A DNA stretch of 64,000 nucleotides, taken from the NCBI GenBank assembly GCA_027013225.1, contig JALUXU010000058.1:1-64000 (forward strand), in the 5' to 3' direction. The notes beneath the pieces were generated by a model, which made no database searches, was not told the origin of the DNA, and saw only the letters and a program-made list of their open reading frames with translations. The translations under genes were made by a program, and so were the position numbers. How positions within the stretch are numbered: the stretch's first letter is position 1; the number at the start of each line of letters is the position of its first letter. Origin of the DNA: Acidihalobacter sp. GTDB lineage: Bacteria > Pseudomonadota > Gammaproteobacteria > DSM-5130 > Acidihalobacteraceae. Below, one piece after another: positions 24,403 to 36,711 of the stretch.

Positions 24403-24405
24403 GAC

Positions 24406-25155
24406 ATGGCAAGGCTCGAGGAAATCGTCGCTTGGTGTGATGCTCTTCTGACACCAGAGAAATACCGGGATTATTGTCCTAATGGCTTGCAGGTCGAAGG
24501 GGAGAAAGAAGTCTCCCTGATCATTAGCGGTGTCACTGCGTCTCAGGCACTTATAGATGTTGCCATCGACTTGAGCGCGGATGCGCTGCTGGTTCATCAT
24601 GGTTTTTTCTGGAAAAATGATGATCCCCGAGTTGTGGGTATGCACCGCAAGCGCTTGCGCGCCCTGCTGGAGCATGATGTCAGTCTGCTCGCCTACCATT
24701 TGCCGCTGGATGCGCATCCCCAGCTTGGGAACAATGCGCGTTTGGCAGCACAGTTCGGCTGGATCAGCGAGGCCTCGCTCAATGCTGAAGGAATCGGCAA
24801 TGTGGGGCGCCTGGAACGGGCCATGAAAGCCGATGAATTTGCGGCTCTTCTGACAGCCAAACTGGGACGTGAGCCAATCTGGGTGGCTGGTGGCCCCGAA
24901 TGGATAGAGCGCATCGCCTGGTGCACGGGCGCTGCTCAAGGTTATATCGAGCAAGCCGTTTCTTTTGGCGTGGATGCTTATATTAGCGGCGAGATTTCGG
25001 AGCCGACGACGCATGTGGCGCGCGAATGCGGCTTGCATTATTTCGCCGCCGGCCACCATGCCACCGAACGCTATGGGGTGCAGGCATTGGCTGAGCAATT
25101 GGAAAACACATTCGCTGTCCGCCATCGATTCATCGATATCTTTAATCCGGCCTGA
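24406..25155 (+). CDS. Nif3-like dinuclear metal centre protein (YbgI family)
   Basis: DYCPNGLQVEG, LLVHHGFFWK, LPLDAHPQLGNN. Confidence 0.95.
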   Translation: MARLEEIVAWCDALLTPEKYRDYCPNGLQVEGEKEVSLIISGVTASQALIDVAIDLSADALLVHHGFFWKNDDPRVVGMHRKRLRALLEHDVSLLAYHLPLDAHPQLGNNARLAAQFGWISEASLNAEGIGNVGRLERAMKADEFAALLTAKLGREPIWVAGGPEWIERIAWCTGAAQGYIEQAVSFGVDAYISGEISEPTTHVARECGLHYFAAGHHATERYGVQALAEQLENTFAVRHRFIDIFNPA

Positions 25156-25284
25156 CCGCGTACCAACAGCCGAAATCAAGTAAAGCTGCTACTATTAGCT
25201 ACTATTATTAGAGTTAGGTTCTAAGATGTCGGCTCATCGGCACACGGAGCCATGTTTTGATCGCTCCAGCCTTAGGATACGAAT

Positions 25285-25914
25285 ATGAGTCTGATCAGCA
25301 ATCGCCGCTCTGGATTGACCCTGTTTTCATCGCCGGATGATCCGGATTGTCATCGTGTGCGCATTGTCATCGCCGAGAAAGAGGTGGAAGCGGACAGAGT
25401 TTTTTTCGATCCGGATGATCCGGCGGAAGACCTCAGCGATCTGAATCCGTACAATTCTGTGCCTACGCTTGTCGATCGCGAGGTCGTGCTCTATGACGGC
25501 AGGCTGATCGTCGAGTATCTGGATGAGCGATATCCGCATCCGCCCTTAATGCCGGTTGATCCGGTTTCCCGCGCCAAAGCGCGTTTGCTGATGTATCGGA
25601 TCGAATGTGACTGGTACCGTCCCATAAAACAATTTCACAAGGCAGACAAGGAAACACAAGCGCAGCTGCGTAAACGTTTGCGCGAGAGCCTGCTGACCAG
25701 TATCGCCTTGTTCACGAATGCCGGACCATATCTTCTTGGTGGGGATTTTACCTTAGTCGACTGCACGGCGATTCCGGCGCTCTGGCGATTGCAACATCTG
25801 GGTATTCAGCTGCCACCGGCCGCGGCAGGAATAATCGAGTATTCGAGAAAAATGTTCGCGCGCCCCGGGGTGGAAGCTAGCCTCACCGAGAGCGAACGCG
25901 AAATGCGCACATGA
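25285..25914 (+). CDS. sspA: Stringent starvation protein A (GST-like)
   Basis: LTLFSSPDDPDCHRVRIVIAEKEVE, NPYNSVPTLVDREVVLYDGRLIVEYLDERYPHPPLMP; next to sspB. Confidence 0.95.
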   Translation: MSLISNRRSGLTLFSSPDDPDCHRVRIVIAEKEVEADRVFFDPDDPAEDLSDLNPYNSVPTLVDREVVLYDGRLIVEYLDERYPHPPLMPVDPVSRAKARLLMYRIECDWYRPIKQFHKADKETQAQLRKRLRESLLTSIALFTNAGPYLLGGDFTLVDCTAIPALWRLQHLGIQLPPAAAGIIEYSRKMFARPGVEASLTESEREMRT

Positions 25915-25940
25915 GCAATGCAAGGGAGGGTGAATCTACA

Positions 25941-26342
25941 ATGACTTCCAGCCGCCCCTATCTTATACGCGCCATTTACGAATGGCTCATTGATAATACT
26001 CTTACGCCCTATTTGCTCGTCGATGCCAGCGACGATTCAGTTCAAGTGCCAAGACAGTATATTCAAGATGGGCGTATTGTATTGAATATTACTCCCGGAG
26101 CCGTTGTCAGTTTGGAACTTGGAAACGAATATATAAGTTTCAGCGCTAGATTTGGTGGCGTAGCTCAGGAGATTTTCGTGCCGGTGCATAGGGTGTTGGC
26201 TATATATGCCCGCGAAAACGGCCAGGGGATGATGTTCGGCGACGAAGACGAAACGCCACCGCCGAGCGGAGGTGGCGGCGAGCCCAGGGAGAAGGGGAAA
26301 ACCGGCCCGGCGAAACGCCCCAGCCTTAAAGTCGTTAAATAG
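25941..26342 (+). CDS. sspB: ClpXP protease specificity-enhancing factor
   Basis: PYLIRAIYEWLIDNTLTPYLLVDA; basic C-terminal RPSLKVVK; start Met11 of the ORF. Confidence 0.95.
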   Translation: MTSSRPYLIRAIYEWLIDNTLTPYLLVDASDDSVQVPRQYIQDGRIVLNITPGAVVSLELGNEYISFSARFGGVAQEIFVPVHRVLAIYARENGQGMMFGDEDETPPPSGGGGEPREKGKTGPAKRPSLKVVK

Positions 26343-26376
26343 GACATTTTCCGCTACCAGCGGCGAATGCTTAAAT

Positions 26377-27774
26377 TCAACAACAGTCCGGCAGCGCCTT
26401 ACCGGGATTCAGGATGCTTTTAGGATCGAACACGCGCTTGATGCCATGCATCAGGTGCAAGGCATTCTGATCCAGTTCCAGTCCCACATAATCACGTTTG
26501 ACCAGGCCGATGCCATGCTCGCCTGACAATGTGCCTTCAAGTTTCAAGACCAGTTCGAAGGTTTCCCGCAGACACTTTTCGGCCGCGGCTGATTGCGCGG
26601 AATTGTCAGGATCGACCAAGAGGTTGACATGGATATTCCCATTGCCAGCGTGGCCGAAATTCACTATCGGGATGCCATAGTGCTCGCTCAAGGCGCGTAA
26701 TCCATCGATCAGTTCAGGGATGTGCGAGACTGGAACCACGACATCTTCATTGATTTTTTTCGGTGCGATGCTCCGTAATGCCGGCGAAAGCGATTTGCGG
26801 GTGGCCCATAGGGCGGCGACTTCGGAAGGTTCATTGGCGATGCGCACTTCAAGACAGCCTGCAACCTGCGCCGAGGTAGCCACGGCGGCCGCGATTGCAT
26901 CAATGCTTTCTTCCGCGCCGTCGACTTCGATCATCAGCAAGGCACCGGCGTTTTGCGGCAGCTTGGCTTTTGAATGCCGCCGGATCATCTCGATCGCCGC
27001 CCCGTCGATAAATTCCAGCGCGCAAGGTATCTGTGGTTGGGCCATGATGGCCGCCACCGCCCGGGCCGCTGCGCTCATGTTGGCATAGATAGCGCGCATG
27101 GTGCGCTTGGCTTCCGGCAAAGGGGTGAGTTTGAGTGTCGCCTCGGTGATGATTGCAAGCGTCCCTTCAGAGCCGATGATCAGGCGGGTGAGATCGTAAC
27201 CCACTACACCCTTGGTGGTGTATGTGCCGCTATGCAGACTCTTTCCCGTACCCGTGACCACGCGCAGTCCAAGCGTGTTTTCCCGTGGCGTACCATACTT
27301 GACCGCACGTGGGCCAGCGGAATTGTAGGCCAGATTGCCGCCCAAGGTGCACACGGCGGCGCTGGTGGGATCGGGAGGCCAGAAGAATCCATGCGCCGCG
27401 GCGGCTTGTTGAATCGCCTGATTGCTCACTCCAGGTTGAGCGATGAGAAAATGATTGTCAGGGTCGAAGCGGAGAATCTGATCCATGCGTTCGAAACTGA
27501 GCACGATGCCGCCATGAATGGGTACCGTGGCGCCAGTCGTGCCGGTGCCCCGCCCGCGGGCGATCAATGGGATTTCATGCTCGTAACACAGGCGCAGTAG
27601 ATACTCGACTTGGTCATGTTCACGGGCGAATGTGACGGCTTGCGGCAAGGCATGGCGTTTGGAGTTGTCATATCCATAAGGCCAGCAATCAGCAGGGTCT
27701 GTAAGCAGGTCATCACCGGAGAACAGGTCTCTCAGGGTGGTGAGCAAGATTGAAGGCAGTGTGGTCGTGGCCAT
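26377..27774 (-). CDS. FAD-linked oxidase, GlcD / D-lactate dehydrogenase-like
   Basis: PLIARGRGTGTTGATVPIHGGIVLSFERM, VKYGTPRENTLGL, SGEHGIGLVKRDYV. Confidence 0.94.
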   Translation of the reverse strand: MATTTLPSILLTTLRDLFSGDDLLTDPADCWPYGYDNSKRHALPQAVTFAREHDQVEYLLRLCYEHEIPLIARGRGTGTTGATVPIHGGIVLSFERMDQILRFDPDNHFLIAQPGVSNQAIQQAAAAHGFFWPPDPTSAAVCTLGGNLAYNSAGPRAVKYGTPRENTLGLRVVTGTGKSLHSGTYTTKGVVGYDLTRLIIGSEGTLAIITEATLKLTPLPEAKRTMRAIYANMSAAARAVAAIMAQPQIPCALEFIDGAAIEMIRRHSKAKLPQNAGALLMIEVDGAEESIDAIAAAVATSAQVAGCLEVRIANEPSEVAALWATRKSLSPALRSIAPKKINEDVVVPVSHIPELIDGLRALSEHYGIPIVNFGHAGNGNIHVNLLVDPDNSAQSAAAEKCLRETFELVLKLEGTLSGEHGIGLVKRDYVGLELDQNALHLMHGIKRVFDPKSILNPGKALPDCC

Positions 27775-27939
27775 GGGGCTGTTTTCTGGGTATCAGGCGA
27801 AATAGGGTTGGGGCGCTCTTTCGTCTAAACAAGTCATGAGGCCGAATGTTTTATCCTTATGATACGAAGATCATGCCGAGATGGACGTCTTCAGAGACTG
27901 CCAACCCCATTGAGCCACCCTGTGATTGATGAGTTCGGC

Positions 27940-28890
<951 letters not shown>

Positions 28891-28907
<17 letters not shown>

Positions 28908-30795
28908 GCGAAGTCGCTCCGCTTTCAGCGGATAGCGGCGAAGTGATCGGCTGTGGCACCCCCTGGATAAAGCGGGCCCACATCAATTGACTTTCAATCT
29001 CATGACCGTCTACAAGGCGCAAAACTCCACTGACTCCCTGATACGAGGCCCATGGCTGCATTTTCAATCGCGGCAGATAAGGAATGAGATCGAAGCTGTC
29101 TGCGCCGAGCGCAAGAAGTCTTGGGTAACGTCTGAAAGTCTTAGGAAAATCCTGCAGCATGACTGTTCTGATGGTAGCAGGAGGGCCCTGTCGTGCTAGT
29201 AAAAGTGGTTCATCGGGAAAAATAAGACCGTCGAGATCGCTGTCGGATCGTTGATTGGGAATGCCGCTGTAAGCTGCTGAAATCGAGTAGATCGGCAATC
29301 CATTACCATGATGGAAGTCGATTTGTGGCAGTAGCAAACGTGCTTGTTGAGGGGTGCCTGCTATGAAGATCATGTCCGTATCTTGACGTCGATGAGGCTC
29401 GAAATGGAGTCGATGACCCAGCGTGGCGGCAAGGGCGCGCATGCGGGCATTACTGCGATCGATATTCAGCGCATGGGTAATACTACTTGCGTAGTCCGAG
29501 GATTGGGTGGAGTAACGCGCCACGCTCAGCACTTTGCCGCCCAACTGGGTGAACCGTTGGGTGAATGCCTTAGCTACCCGTGTCCCCCAGCGCGAGTCCG
29601 GAATCAGGATTACGGCGGTATGGCGGCCATCGCTCCATGCTTTTTGTGCCACTTGCCTGGCCTGATTTTCAGGGCTGAGACTAAATTCATAAAAATCCGC
29701 CGGCCAGTTTAAGGCCGGTGCGGGAAGATAGTTGAGCGCCAAGGTGGGGGTCGAGATGGCGTTGTTTTCGAGCAGTTTTTCGATTTGAACACGTACCAGG
29801 GGGCCAATCACGAATTGAGCGCCATCGGCCACGGCTTGCCGATAAAGCGCCACGATACCGGCAGGGTCGCCACCCGTATCGTAAATGCGAAGGATAGGCG
29901 GCCGGAAATCGCCGCGATCCGCGTAATAGGCGGTCAAGATTCCATCGAGAATGCTTTGGCCTGCGGTTTTGTAAGGGCCGCTCAAAGGCAAAAGTACGGC
30001 GATTTGGGAAGGATAGGTATGAAAAGTCTGCCACTGCATTTGCAGCTGATCGAGTATGGGCTGGGCCTCAACTTCGGTTTTCGCGTAATCGGCTTCCCAG
30101 CGCGCCAGGGCCGTTTGCAATGCGCTCATGTGGGAAGGGGTTGTCTGTGCAATCAATGCGAGATTCAGCCATGCCTCGAGCGGCTTGCTATTCGCCTTGT
30201 TGCGCCAGGATTCCAGGGTTTGGGGAGGTGTTTGCATGAGTTGCTGCCAAAGCGCCTGAAGGTTTTTTTCAGCGTCCGCTCCTTGCAGCAAGGGTTGGCG
30301 AAGTACGCGCGCTTCGATCGCGGGCAGCGGCAGGCCAGCGGCCTGTGATGCTTGGGCACGCACTTGCAATATCTGCGCGGCAAGTGGCGCGGGGAGCCCG
30401 GACACGCGTACAGGAAGCATATTCAGCGCGTCGCGCGGCTGCTTGCGGGCAAGTTCAAGCTCGGCTCGCAGCAGGGCGAGTCGCGCCAGTTCGATGTGCG
30501 TCAATCTTCGACTGTCGATATGATCGAGTATTGCCTGGGCAGGTAGATATAGCTTGTTTGTCAATAGCAGGCGAGCCGCCTGCATTTGTAGTCTTTGTCG
30601 TTCAGGAGGCTGGGAGGCGGCGGCTGCCTTGAGATAGAGCTGTGCCGCCGCCTCGGGTTTGCCGGCGGTCAGCAAAGCGGCGCTTTGCTGGTTGAGTGCG
30701 CTCATCGACACCGGTTTCATGGTTGGCGCGCAGGCACTCAGCAACAAAATCGATACGAGCGTGAAGACAAAAGTAAGGGAGAAACGTTCAGTCAT
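28891..30795 (-). CDS. lpoA: Penicillin-binding protein activator LpoA (LppC) lipoprotein
   Basis: Lipobox LLLSACAP; AVLLPLSGPYKTAGQSILDGILTAYY; yraN neighbour. Confidence 0.9.
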
Positions 30796-30936
30796 GAAGG
30801 AGATGAGTGCGCCGAAGAGAGTGCAAAAAAAGATTCTAGCAAACTCCCCTCATCATGCATCATTCTTAGCATCAGAAGAAGCGCTTGAATTACCCGGAGA
30901 TGGAATAATGAAACGTATAATTAATATCCCTTTTTC

Positions 30937-33318
30937 ATGGCCGAAAATGGAATGGCTCTCGTTATTGAAATGGATTCCGGGCTGAAGATGCTGATGACCA
31001 ATGTATTGTGCCGCGGCTTTGCTCATCGGCGAAGCTTACTGGCGTTCGCGTCCTTGCTGGTGGCGCTGAGTCTCCTGGCGGTTCCGCCGGCGAATGCTGC
31101 CGCTTCACCTTTCCAGTCACTTTTCCCCGCGTCTCCTTCCAAAACTGCGAGTACGGCGACGGCGGCCACTCCGACCAAGATCGATTATCAGGCATTGGAA
31201 CAAATGCTTCAGGATCCCAGGACACGGGCGGCACTGATCGCTACCTTGCAGAGACTGGCCGCAGAGCAAAATAAGCAAGCCGTCAAAGCGACGCCTTCAG
31301 TGCCTGCCAAGGCGGGTGGCATGGCGGTGGTGGGGACGAATTTTACGGGCGTGTTTTTAGATTCGATCAACGCCTTGATTGCGCAGTCTATAACGGCATT
31401 GAACAGCTTGAAGGCACTAGGAGATTCATTGCTCCGCTCGCCGCAGGCGTCCGGGCATTGGCGCGATATTGCCCGCCTGGCCTGGCCGGTGGGTGTCGTG
31501 ACCTTGCTGATGTACATCATCTTGTGGGGATTCCGCCTGCCGCTACGCCGCCCAATAGGCAAGCTGTACAGCTGGGCGGCGCGTGGTGATGAAAACACGC
31601 GCCTCCTGCGCGGGCTGCTGATGGTGTTGGTGCAGGCCATGGTCGGCGCGGCTGTCATTATGGCCGCATGGAGCGCGGGTGGAGTGGCCGCCACCTGGCT
31701 GGCGGGGAAAAACGCCATATTGCACATGCTCTTTGCCGCGCTTTTGCATGCTTTTCTATTGGTTGAGTCCTTGAATCTTGCCGTAGTGCTCCTTCTTGGG
31801 GATCTGTATTCGATCAGCAAGCTGCTTGGGCGCAGCGCTGATGTGAGCCGCCGCTTCCGCGCTCCTTTGACGCGAATGGTGATGTGGTTGGGCTACGGTC
31901 TGGCTTTCGTGGCGCCGATGACGGAGCGCCTGGTCAATCTATCGCTTGGGCATGCACTTGTCTGGCTGATTGGACTGATTGCCTATATAGATGCGATACG
32001 GGTGGTGCTGGCGCGACGAGAGGCTGTTTCTGAAGTCTTTGCCGAAGCAGCCGGACGCCGCCGGGAGAGCGCTCTGGGATGGTTGCTGAGCGTGTTGGGG
32101 CGCATGTGGTGGGCGATTTCTTTGGCCTACATCACAGTGTTGTTTGGCGCCTTGCTGCTGCGTCCAAGGGATGTCCTCCTTTTCATTGCCCACGCTTCCG
32201 CGCTGACCCTGGTGTATGTCTTGGCGGCGCTGTTGCTGTCACGGTTCATCAATCAATGGCTCAAGCGCCGCTGGCGTGTTCCTCCTGGGCTGGTCCGCCG
32301 GCTGCCGTCGTTGCAAAGGCGCCTCGATCAGTTGCAACCCTATTTGTTAGCTGGAACGCATACGACGATCGCCGTCATTCTATTCGCTGCCCTGGCTGAC
32401 GTTTGGCATGCGATCAATGTGTTGGCCTGGCTGTCTACGCCGACAGGCCAGGCGGTGCTTGGCCGTCTCGTTCTCGCCGTGATAATTACCATCGTGATCT
32501 TGGTGACCTGGGTGCTGGTGGACAGCTTGGTTGAGGCGCGATTACAGGCTGAAGGCGACAGGATTCCCTCGGCACGCGCAAAGACCTTGCTTGGACTGTT
32601 CCGAATCGTGTTCGGAATCACCTTGGCGGTCATCGGAGGGATGATGGTGCTTTCATCGCTGGGTGTGAATATCGGGCCTTTGCTTGCTGGCGCCAGCGTG
32701 CTCGGGTTGGCTGTCGGTTTTGGTTCGCAGAAACTGGTGCAGGATGTGATAAACGGTATCTTTATTCAGGTGGAAAACGCCATCAACGTGGGGGATATCG
32801 TTACTGTGGGCGCTATCACCGGTACGGCGGAAATGGTGTCGATCCGCTCGGTGCGTCTGCGTGACGTGAATGGCACCTATCACATCATTCCCTATTCTTC
32901 GGTCAATGAGGTATCGAATTTTTCCCATGGTTATGCCAACTGTGTTGCGATATATGGTATTGCGTACCGTGAAGACATAGACGCGGCGACCCGGGTTCTG
33001 CGCGAAGCTTTCGACGAGCTGATGCAAGACGAGACGCAGAGCAAGAATATTCTTGAGCCCATGGTGGTGCAGGGTGTTGTCGCTCTCAACAACAGCTCGG
33101 TGGATATCCGCATTTCCATCAAGGTGATGCCAGGTACCCAATGGGGTGTTCAGCGGGCGATGAATCGTTTGGTGAAGATTCATTTCGACAAGGCCGGCAT
33201 CGAAATCCCGTTCCCGCAGCAGACGATCTGGTTCGGGGAGGATAAAGACGGCTCGGCCCCGCCCGCGCGGCTGCGTATCGAGACCTCCAACGACAAACCA
33301 TCTCCGGATTACACCTGA
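30937..33318 (+). CDS. Large MscS-family mechanosensitive channel
   Basis: Signal peptide, many TMs, ASVLGLAVGFGSQKLVQDVINGIFIQVENAINVGDIVTV; start may be Met at 30988. Confidence 0.93.
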   Translation: MAENGMALVIEMDSGLKMLMTNVLCRGFAHRRSLLAFASLLVALSLLAVPPANAAASPFQSLFPASPSKTASTATAATPTKIDYQALEQMLQDPRTRAALIATLQRLAAEQNKQAVKATPSVPAKAGGMAVVGTNFTGVFLDSINALIAQSITALNSLKALGDSLLRSPQASGHWRDIARLAWPVGVVTLLMYIILWGFRLPLRRPIGKLYSWAARGDENTRLLRGLLMVLVQAMVGAAVIMAAWSAGGVAATWLAGKNAILHMLFAALLHAFLLVESLNLAVVLLLGDLYSISKLLGRSADVSRRFRAPLTRMVMWLGYGLAFVAPMTERLVNLSLGHALVWLIGLIAYIDAIRVVLARREAVSEVFAEAAGRRRESALGWLLSVLGRMWWAISLAYITVLFGALLLRPRDVLLFIAHASALTLVYVLAALLLSRFINQWLKRRWRVPPGLVRRLPSLQRRLDQLQPYLLAGTHTTIAVILFAALADVWHAINVLAWLSTPTGQAVLGRLVLAVIITIVILVTWVLVDSLVEARLQAEGDRIPSARAKTLLGLFRIVFGITLAVIGGMMVLSSLGVNIGPLLAGASVLGLAVGFGSQKLVQDVINGIFIQVENAINVGDIVTVGAITGTAEMVSIRSVRLRDVNGTYHIIPYSSVNEVSNFSHGYANCVAIYGIAYREDIDAATRVLREAFDELMQDETQSKNILEPMVVQGVVALNNSSVDIRISIKVMPGTQWGVQRAMNRLVKIHFDKAGIEIPFPQQTIWFGEDKDGSAPPARLRIETSNDKPSPDYT

Positions 33319-33441
33319 ACACTCTTTTATAGTGAGCCGGAATTTCTTCGTCGCAGCGAATGATCGCTGTCACCGGCGCGCAAAGAAGCCATTCGAGTTA
33401 AACTTGCAACCGTTTCGTATCACTCGAATTTGAGGTAAACC

Positions 33442-35307
33442 ATGCCACAATACCGTTCCCGCACTACCACCCATGGCCGCAACATGGCCGGAGCTCGCGC
33501 CCTGTGGCGCGCTACTGGAATGAAAGACGGCGATTTCGACAAGCCCATTATCGCCGTGGCTAATTCCTTCACCCAGTTCGTGCCCGGCCACGTGCATCTC
33601 AAGGATATGGGCCAACTGGTCGCCCGCGAAATCGAAAAGGCCGGTGGCGTAGCCAAGGAATTCAACACCATCGCCGTGGATGACGGAATCGCCATGGGTC
33701 ATGGCGGCATGCTCTATTCGCTGCCCTCGCGCGAACTGATCGCCGACTCCGTGGAGTATATGGTCAACGCGCATTGCGCCGATGCGTTGGTATGCATTTC
33801 CAATTGCGACAAGATCACGCCCGGTATGCTGCTGGCGGCATTGCGCCTGAATGTTCCCACCGTGTTCGTGTCCGGCGGGCCGATGGAGGCCGGCAAGGTG
33901 ATCGCGCGCACGCCCGGTGCGGAAAAGATCATCCATCTCGATCTGGTCGACGCTATGGTTGCCGCGGCCGACAGCCATAACAGCGATGAAGTCGTGGAGG
34001 AATACGAACGCTCGGCGTGCCCGACATGTGGTTCCTGCTCTGGCATGTTCACCGCCAATTCCATGAATTGCCTGACCGAAGCGTTGGGCCTGTCGCTGCC
34101 GGGCAACGGCTCGCTGCTGGCTACCCACGCCGCACGCGAGCAATTGTTCCGCCGGGCTGGGCGACTGATCGTCGAGATCACCCGACGCCACTACGAAAGG
34201 GATGACTACAGTGTACTGCCACGCTCCATCGCCACCTTCGATGCGTTTGAGAACGCTATGAGTCTCGATATCGCCATGGGAGGGTCGACCAATACGGTCT
34301 TGCACCTGTTGGCGGCAGCCCAGGAAGCCGGCGTCAATTTCGACATGCACGACATCGACCGTCTGTCACGCCGCGTTCCCAACCTGTGCAAGGTGGCGCC
34401 TTCAAGTCAGTACCACATGGAGGACGTGCATCGTGCTGGCGGCATCATGGCGATCCTCGCAGAGTTGGATCGCGCCGGCTTGTTGCATCGGGATGTGCCC
34501 ACCGTGCACAGCCCCACGCTGGGCGAGGCGATCGAGCGATGGGATGTGCGCCGCGCGGCAGAGGCCGAGCGCGAATTGTTCTATGCCGCTCCAGGCGGTA
34601 TTCCGACTCAGGTGGCATTCAGCCAAAATGCACGCTGGGAATCTCTTGATCTCGATCGCGAATCCGGCTGCATCCGCGATATCGAACACGCCTATTCTCA
34701 AGATGGAGGGCTGGCCGTACTCTACGGTAATCTGGCCGAAGACGGCTGCATCGTCAAAACGGCAGGTGTGGACGCAAATATCCTTACCTTTACCGGGCCG
34801 GCTCGGGTTTTCGAGTCACAGGAAGCGGCTGTCGAAGCTATTTTGGGGGACAAGATCAAAGCGGGGGATGTGGTGATCATCCGCTATGAAGGCCCGCGCG
34901 GGGGGCCCGGCATGCAGGAAATGCTTTATCCCACCTCGTATCTCAAATCCAAGGGCTTGGGCAAGGCGTGTGCATTGATCACTGATGGCCGGTTTTCTGG
35001 CGGCACTTCCGGTCTGTCCATTGGACACGTTTCCCCGGAGGCGGCAGAGGGCGGCACTATCGGCTTGGTCGAAGACGATGACACGATTAGCATCGATATC
35101 CCTCACCGCCGCATTCGAGTCGAAGTGAGCGACGCCGAATTGGCAGAACGGAGCGAGCGCATGCAGGCAAAAGGAAAAGCGGCCTGGAAACCTGCCCATC
35201 GTGCCCGCGAAGTCAGCGCCGCGCTGCGGGCCTATGCCGCCATGACGACTTCGGCCGCCCGCGGAGCCGTTCGGGACGTGAGCCAGATCGAAGGGTGCAC
35301 GAAATGA
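33442..35307 (+). CDS. ilvD: Dihydroxy-acid dehydratase
   Basis: [67 protein letters not shown]. Confidence 0.98.
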   Translation: MPQYRSRTTTHGRNMAGARALWRATGMKDGDFDKPIIAVANSFTQFVPGHVHLKDMGQLVAREIEKAGGVAKEFNTIAVDDGIAMGHGGMLYSLPSRELIADSVEYMVNAHCADALVCISNCDKITPGMLLAALRLNVPTVFVSGGPMEAGKVIARTPGAEKIIHLDLVDAMVAAADSHNSDEVVEEYERSACPTCGSCSGMFTANSMNCLTEALGLSLPGNGSLLATHAAREQLFRRAGRLIVEITRRHYERDDYSVLPRSIATFDAFENAMSLDIAMGGSTNTVLHLLAAAQEAGVNFDMHDIDRLSRRVPNLCKVAPSSQYHMEDVHRAGGIMAILAELDRAGLLHRDVPTVHSPTLGEAIERWDVRRAAEAERELFYAAPGGIPTQVAFSQNARWESLDLDRESGCIRDIEHAYSQDGGLAVLYGNLAEDGCIVKTAGVDANILTFTGPARVFESQEAAVEAILGDKIKAGDVVIIRYEGPRGGPGMQEMLYPTSYLKSKGLGKACALITDGRFSGGTSGLSIGHVSPEAAEGGTIGLVEDDDTISIDIPHRRIRVEVSDAELAERSERMQAKGKAAWKPAHRAREVSAALRAYAAMTTSAARGAVRDVSQIEGCTK

Positions 35308-35421
35308 TTTATCTGATGTGGAAATGATCTTTCAAGGGAAAGCCGGGAGGATTCATAAAGACCAGGGGAATAAGGCGTTGTCCCTCTACATCTATACAAC
35401 ATAGAAAGGCTCTGTGGAGAT

Positions 35422-35937
35422 TTGCTCATGAAAAAACTCATCATTGCCATGGGTATTTTCGCCATGTTCTGGACTTTCGGTTCTGCCCGCGCACAACAGG
35501 TATTGCCTCGATTCCCGGGTATTTTGTCGATCCCGGTGAAGCCGGATCCGCAGTGGAGCGCTTTTCTCCGTGAGCATCAGCCGGTCAAAATCGTTTTCGG
35601 TGTCAATGATCTGCATGGTCAGCTGCAGGAAACGCTCACCAACGCCGCGCTGATCGTTCGGGATATGAAAGCTAATAAAATCAAGTATAAAATTCAGATT
35701 GTCTTGTACGGAAATGCTGTCAAGGCTGCGGATGCCTTCGATCAGAAATACAGCTCCTTTTCCGGGCTCATGGAAGCCCTGCATCAGCAGGGGGTGGCGT
35801 TTCGTGTCTGTTTCAACTCGCTCTACAGTTTGCGTATCGATCCCGGCAATGTGTATGGTTTTATGAAAGTCGTGCCGGCAGGGATATTACAGCTTGCAAA
35901 AGCGCAAATGCAGGGTTACTCGTATATTTCCAACTGA
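35422..35937 (+). CDS. Exported DsrE-family-like protein
   Basis: Signal peptide ending SARA; KIVFGVNDLHGQLQETLTNAALIVRDMK ... VLYGNAVKA ... GVAFRVCFNSL. Confidence 0.75.
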   Translation: MLMKKLIIAMGIFAMFWTFGSARAQQVLPRFPGILSIPVKPDPQWSAFLREHQPVKIVFGVNDLHGQLQETLTNAALIVRDMKANKIKYKIQIVLYGNAVKAADAFDQKYSSFSGLMEALHQQGVAFRVCFNSLYSLRIDPGNVYGFMKVVPAGILQLAKAQMQGYSYISN

Positions 35938-35992
35938 TGATTTGGGTGGAATCGAGGCCGCAATCTATAGCCGCGGCCTCGACGAGGTGCGC

Positions 35993-36574
35993 TCAGCTTG
36001 AAAGTTCGCGCGTGATCTCACTCAGATTGTGCGCCGCCCGTGTGGGCTCCAGATGTACGCCTAGCTGGCGTTCGATCTGGGTGAGTGAAAAAATTCCGCG
36101 TATCAATGGCCGGCCATTATCATCTTTTTCCAGAACGAGGGCGTGATGACGCTCTGCGTCTCTTAAGGTGCCGACGATTTCCTGCACATCCGCATGTGTC
36201 ACATCAAGGTAGTTCAACACCTGCACGCGGGGAGCGGGGGTCATGATGTGCTCGACCCGCAATTGGTCATGGGGAATGTCGAGCTCACGGGCGGCCTGAA
36301 GCGGCCGGGGACCGAGCAGGTCGGTGGCGGTGAGGAGCCCGATCAGCCGATGTTCGGCATCGGTGACCAATACCATGCGTACGCCATTGTGAATCATGTG
36401 TTCATGTACGTTGCCCAGCGTGGCGTGAGGCGGCGCGGTCACCGCTTTCACCTTGCGAAGATCGGTCATGACCTTGATTGCCGGGCTGTCCATCTCTACA
36501 TGTTCCAGTCGTTCGTAATCAGGACGGATGATGCCCGCGCCTGGAGGGAGTTGGCAGAATTGGAGTGTTTTCAT
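35993..36574 (-). CDS. CBS-domain protein
   Basis: VMTDLRKVKAVTAPPHATLGNVHEHMIHNGVRMVLVTDAEHRLIGLLTATDLLG and second CBS; start Met23 of the ORF. Confidence 0.9.
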   Translation of the reverse strand: MKTLQFCQLPPGAGIIRPDYERLEHVEMDSPAIKVMTDLRKVKAVTAPPHATLGNVHEHMIHNGVRMVLVTDAEHRLIGLLTATDLLGPRPLQAARELDIPHDQLRVEHIMTPAPRVQVLNYLDVTHADVQEIVGTLRDAERHHALVLEKDDNGRPLIRGIFSLTQIERQLGVHLEPTRAAHNLSEITRELSS

Positions 36575-36711
36575 GGCGGTTCCTTGATATGGGTTGAAGA
36601 ATGTTGGGTCGGGGCGTAGTTGCCAAACACGAAGGATCATGCAGGGGGGCTACCCCGTCCCCTTCGTTTGTTTTGTAATATATGTAGTATATAACGCATA
36701 TTTTTATTCGC

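Noticed and set aside
24061-25179. 372-aa minus-strand ORF over hisC/nif3-like
   Set aside because: Spans two genes on the opposite strand; no recognisable motif
33370-34350. 326-aa minus-strand ORF antisense to ilvD
   Set aside because: Antisense to a certain ilvD; His/Gly-rich composition typical of a shadow ORF
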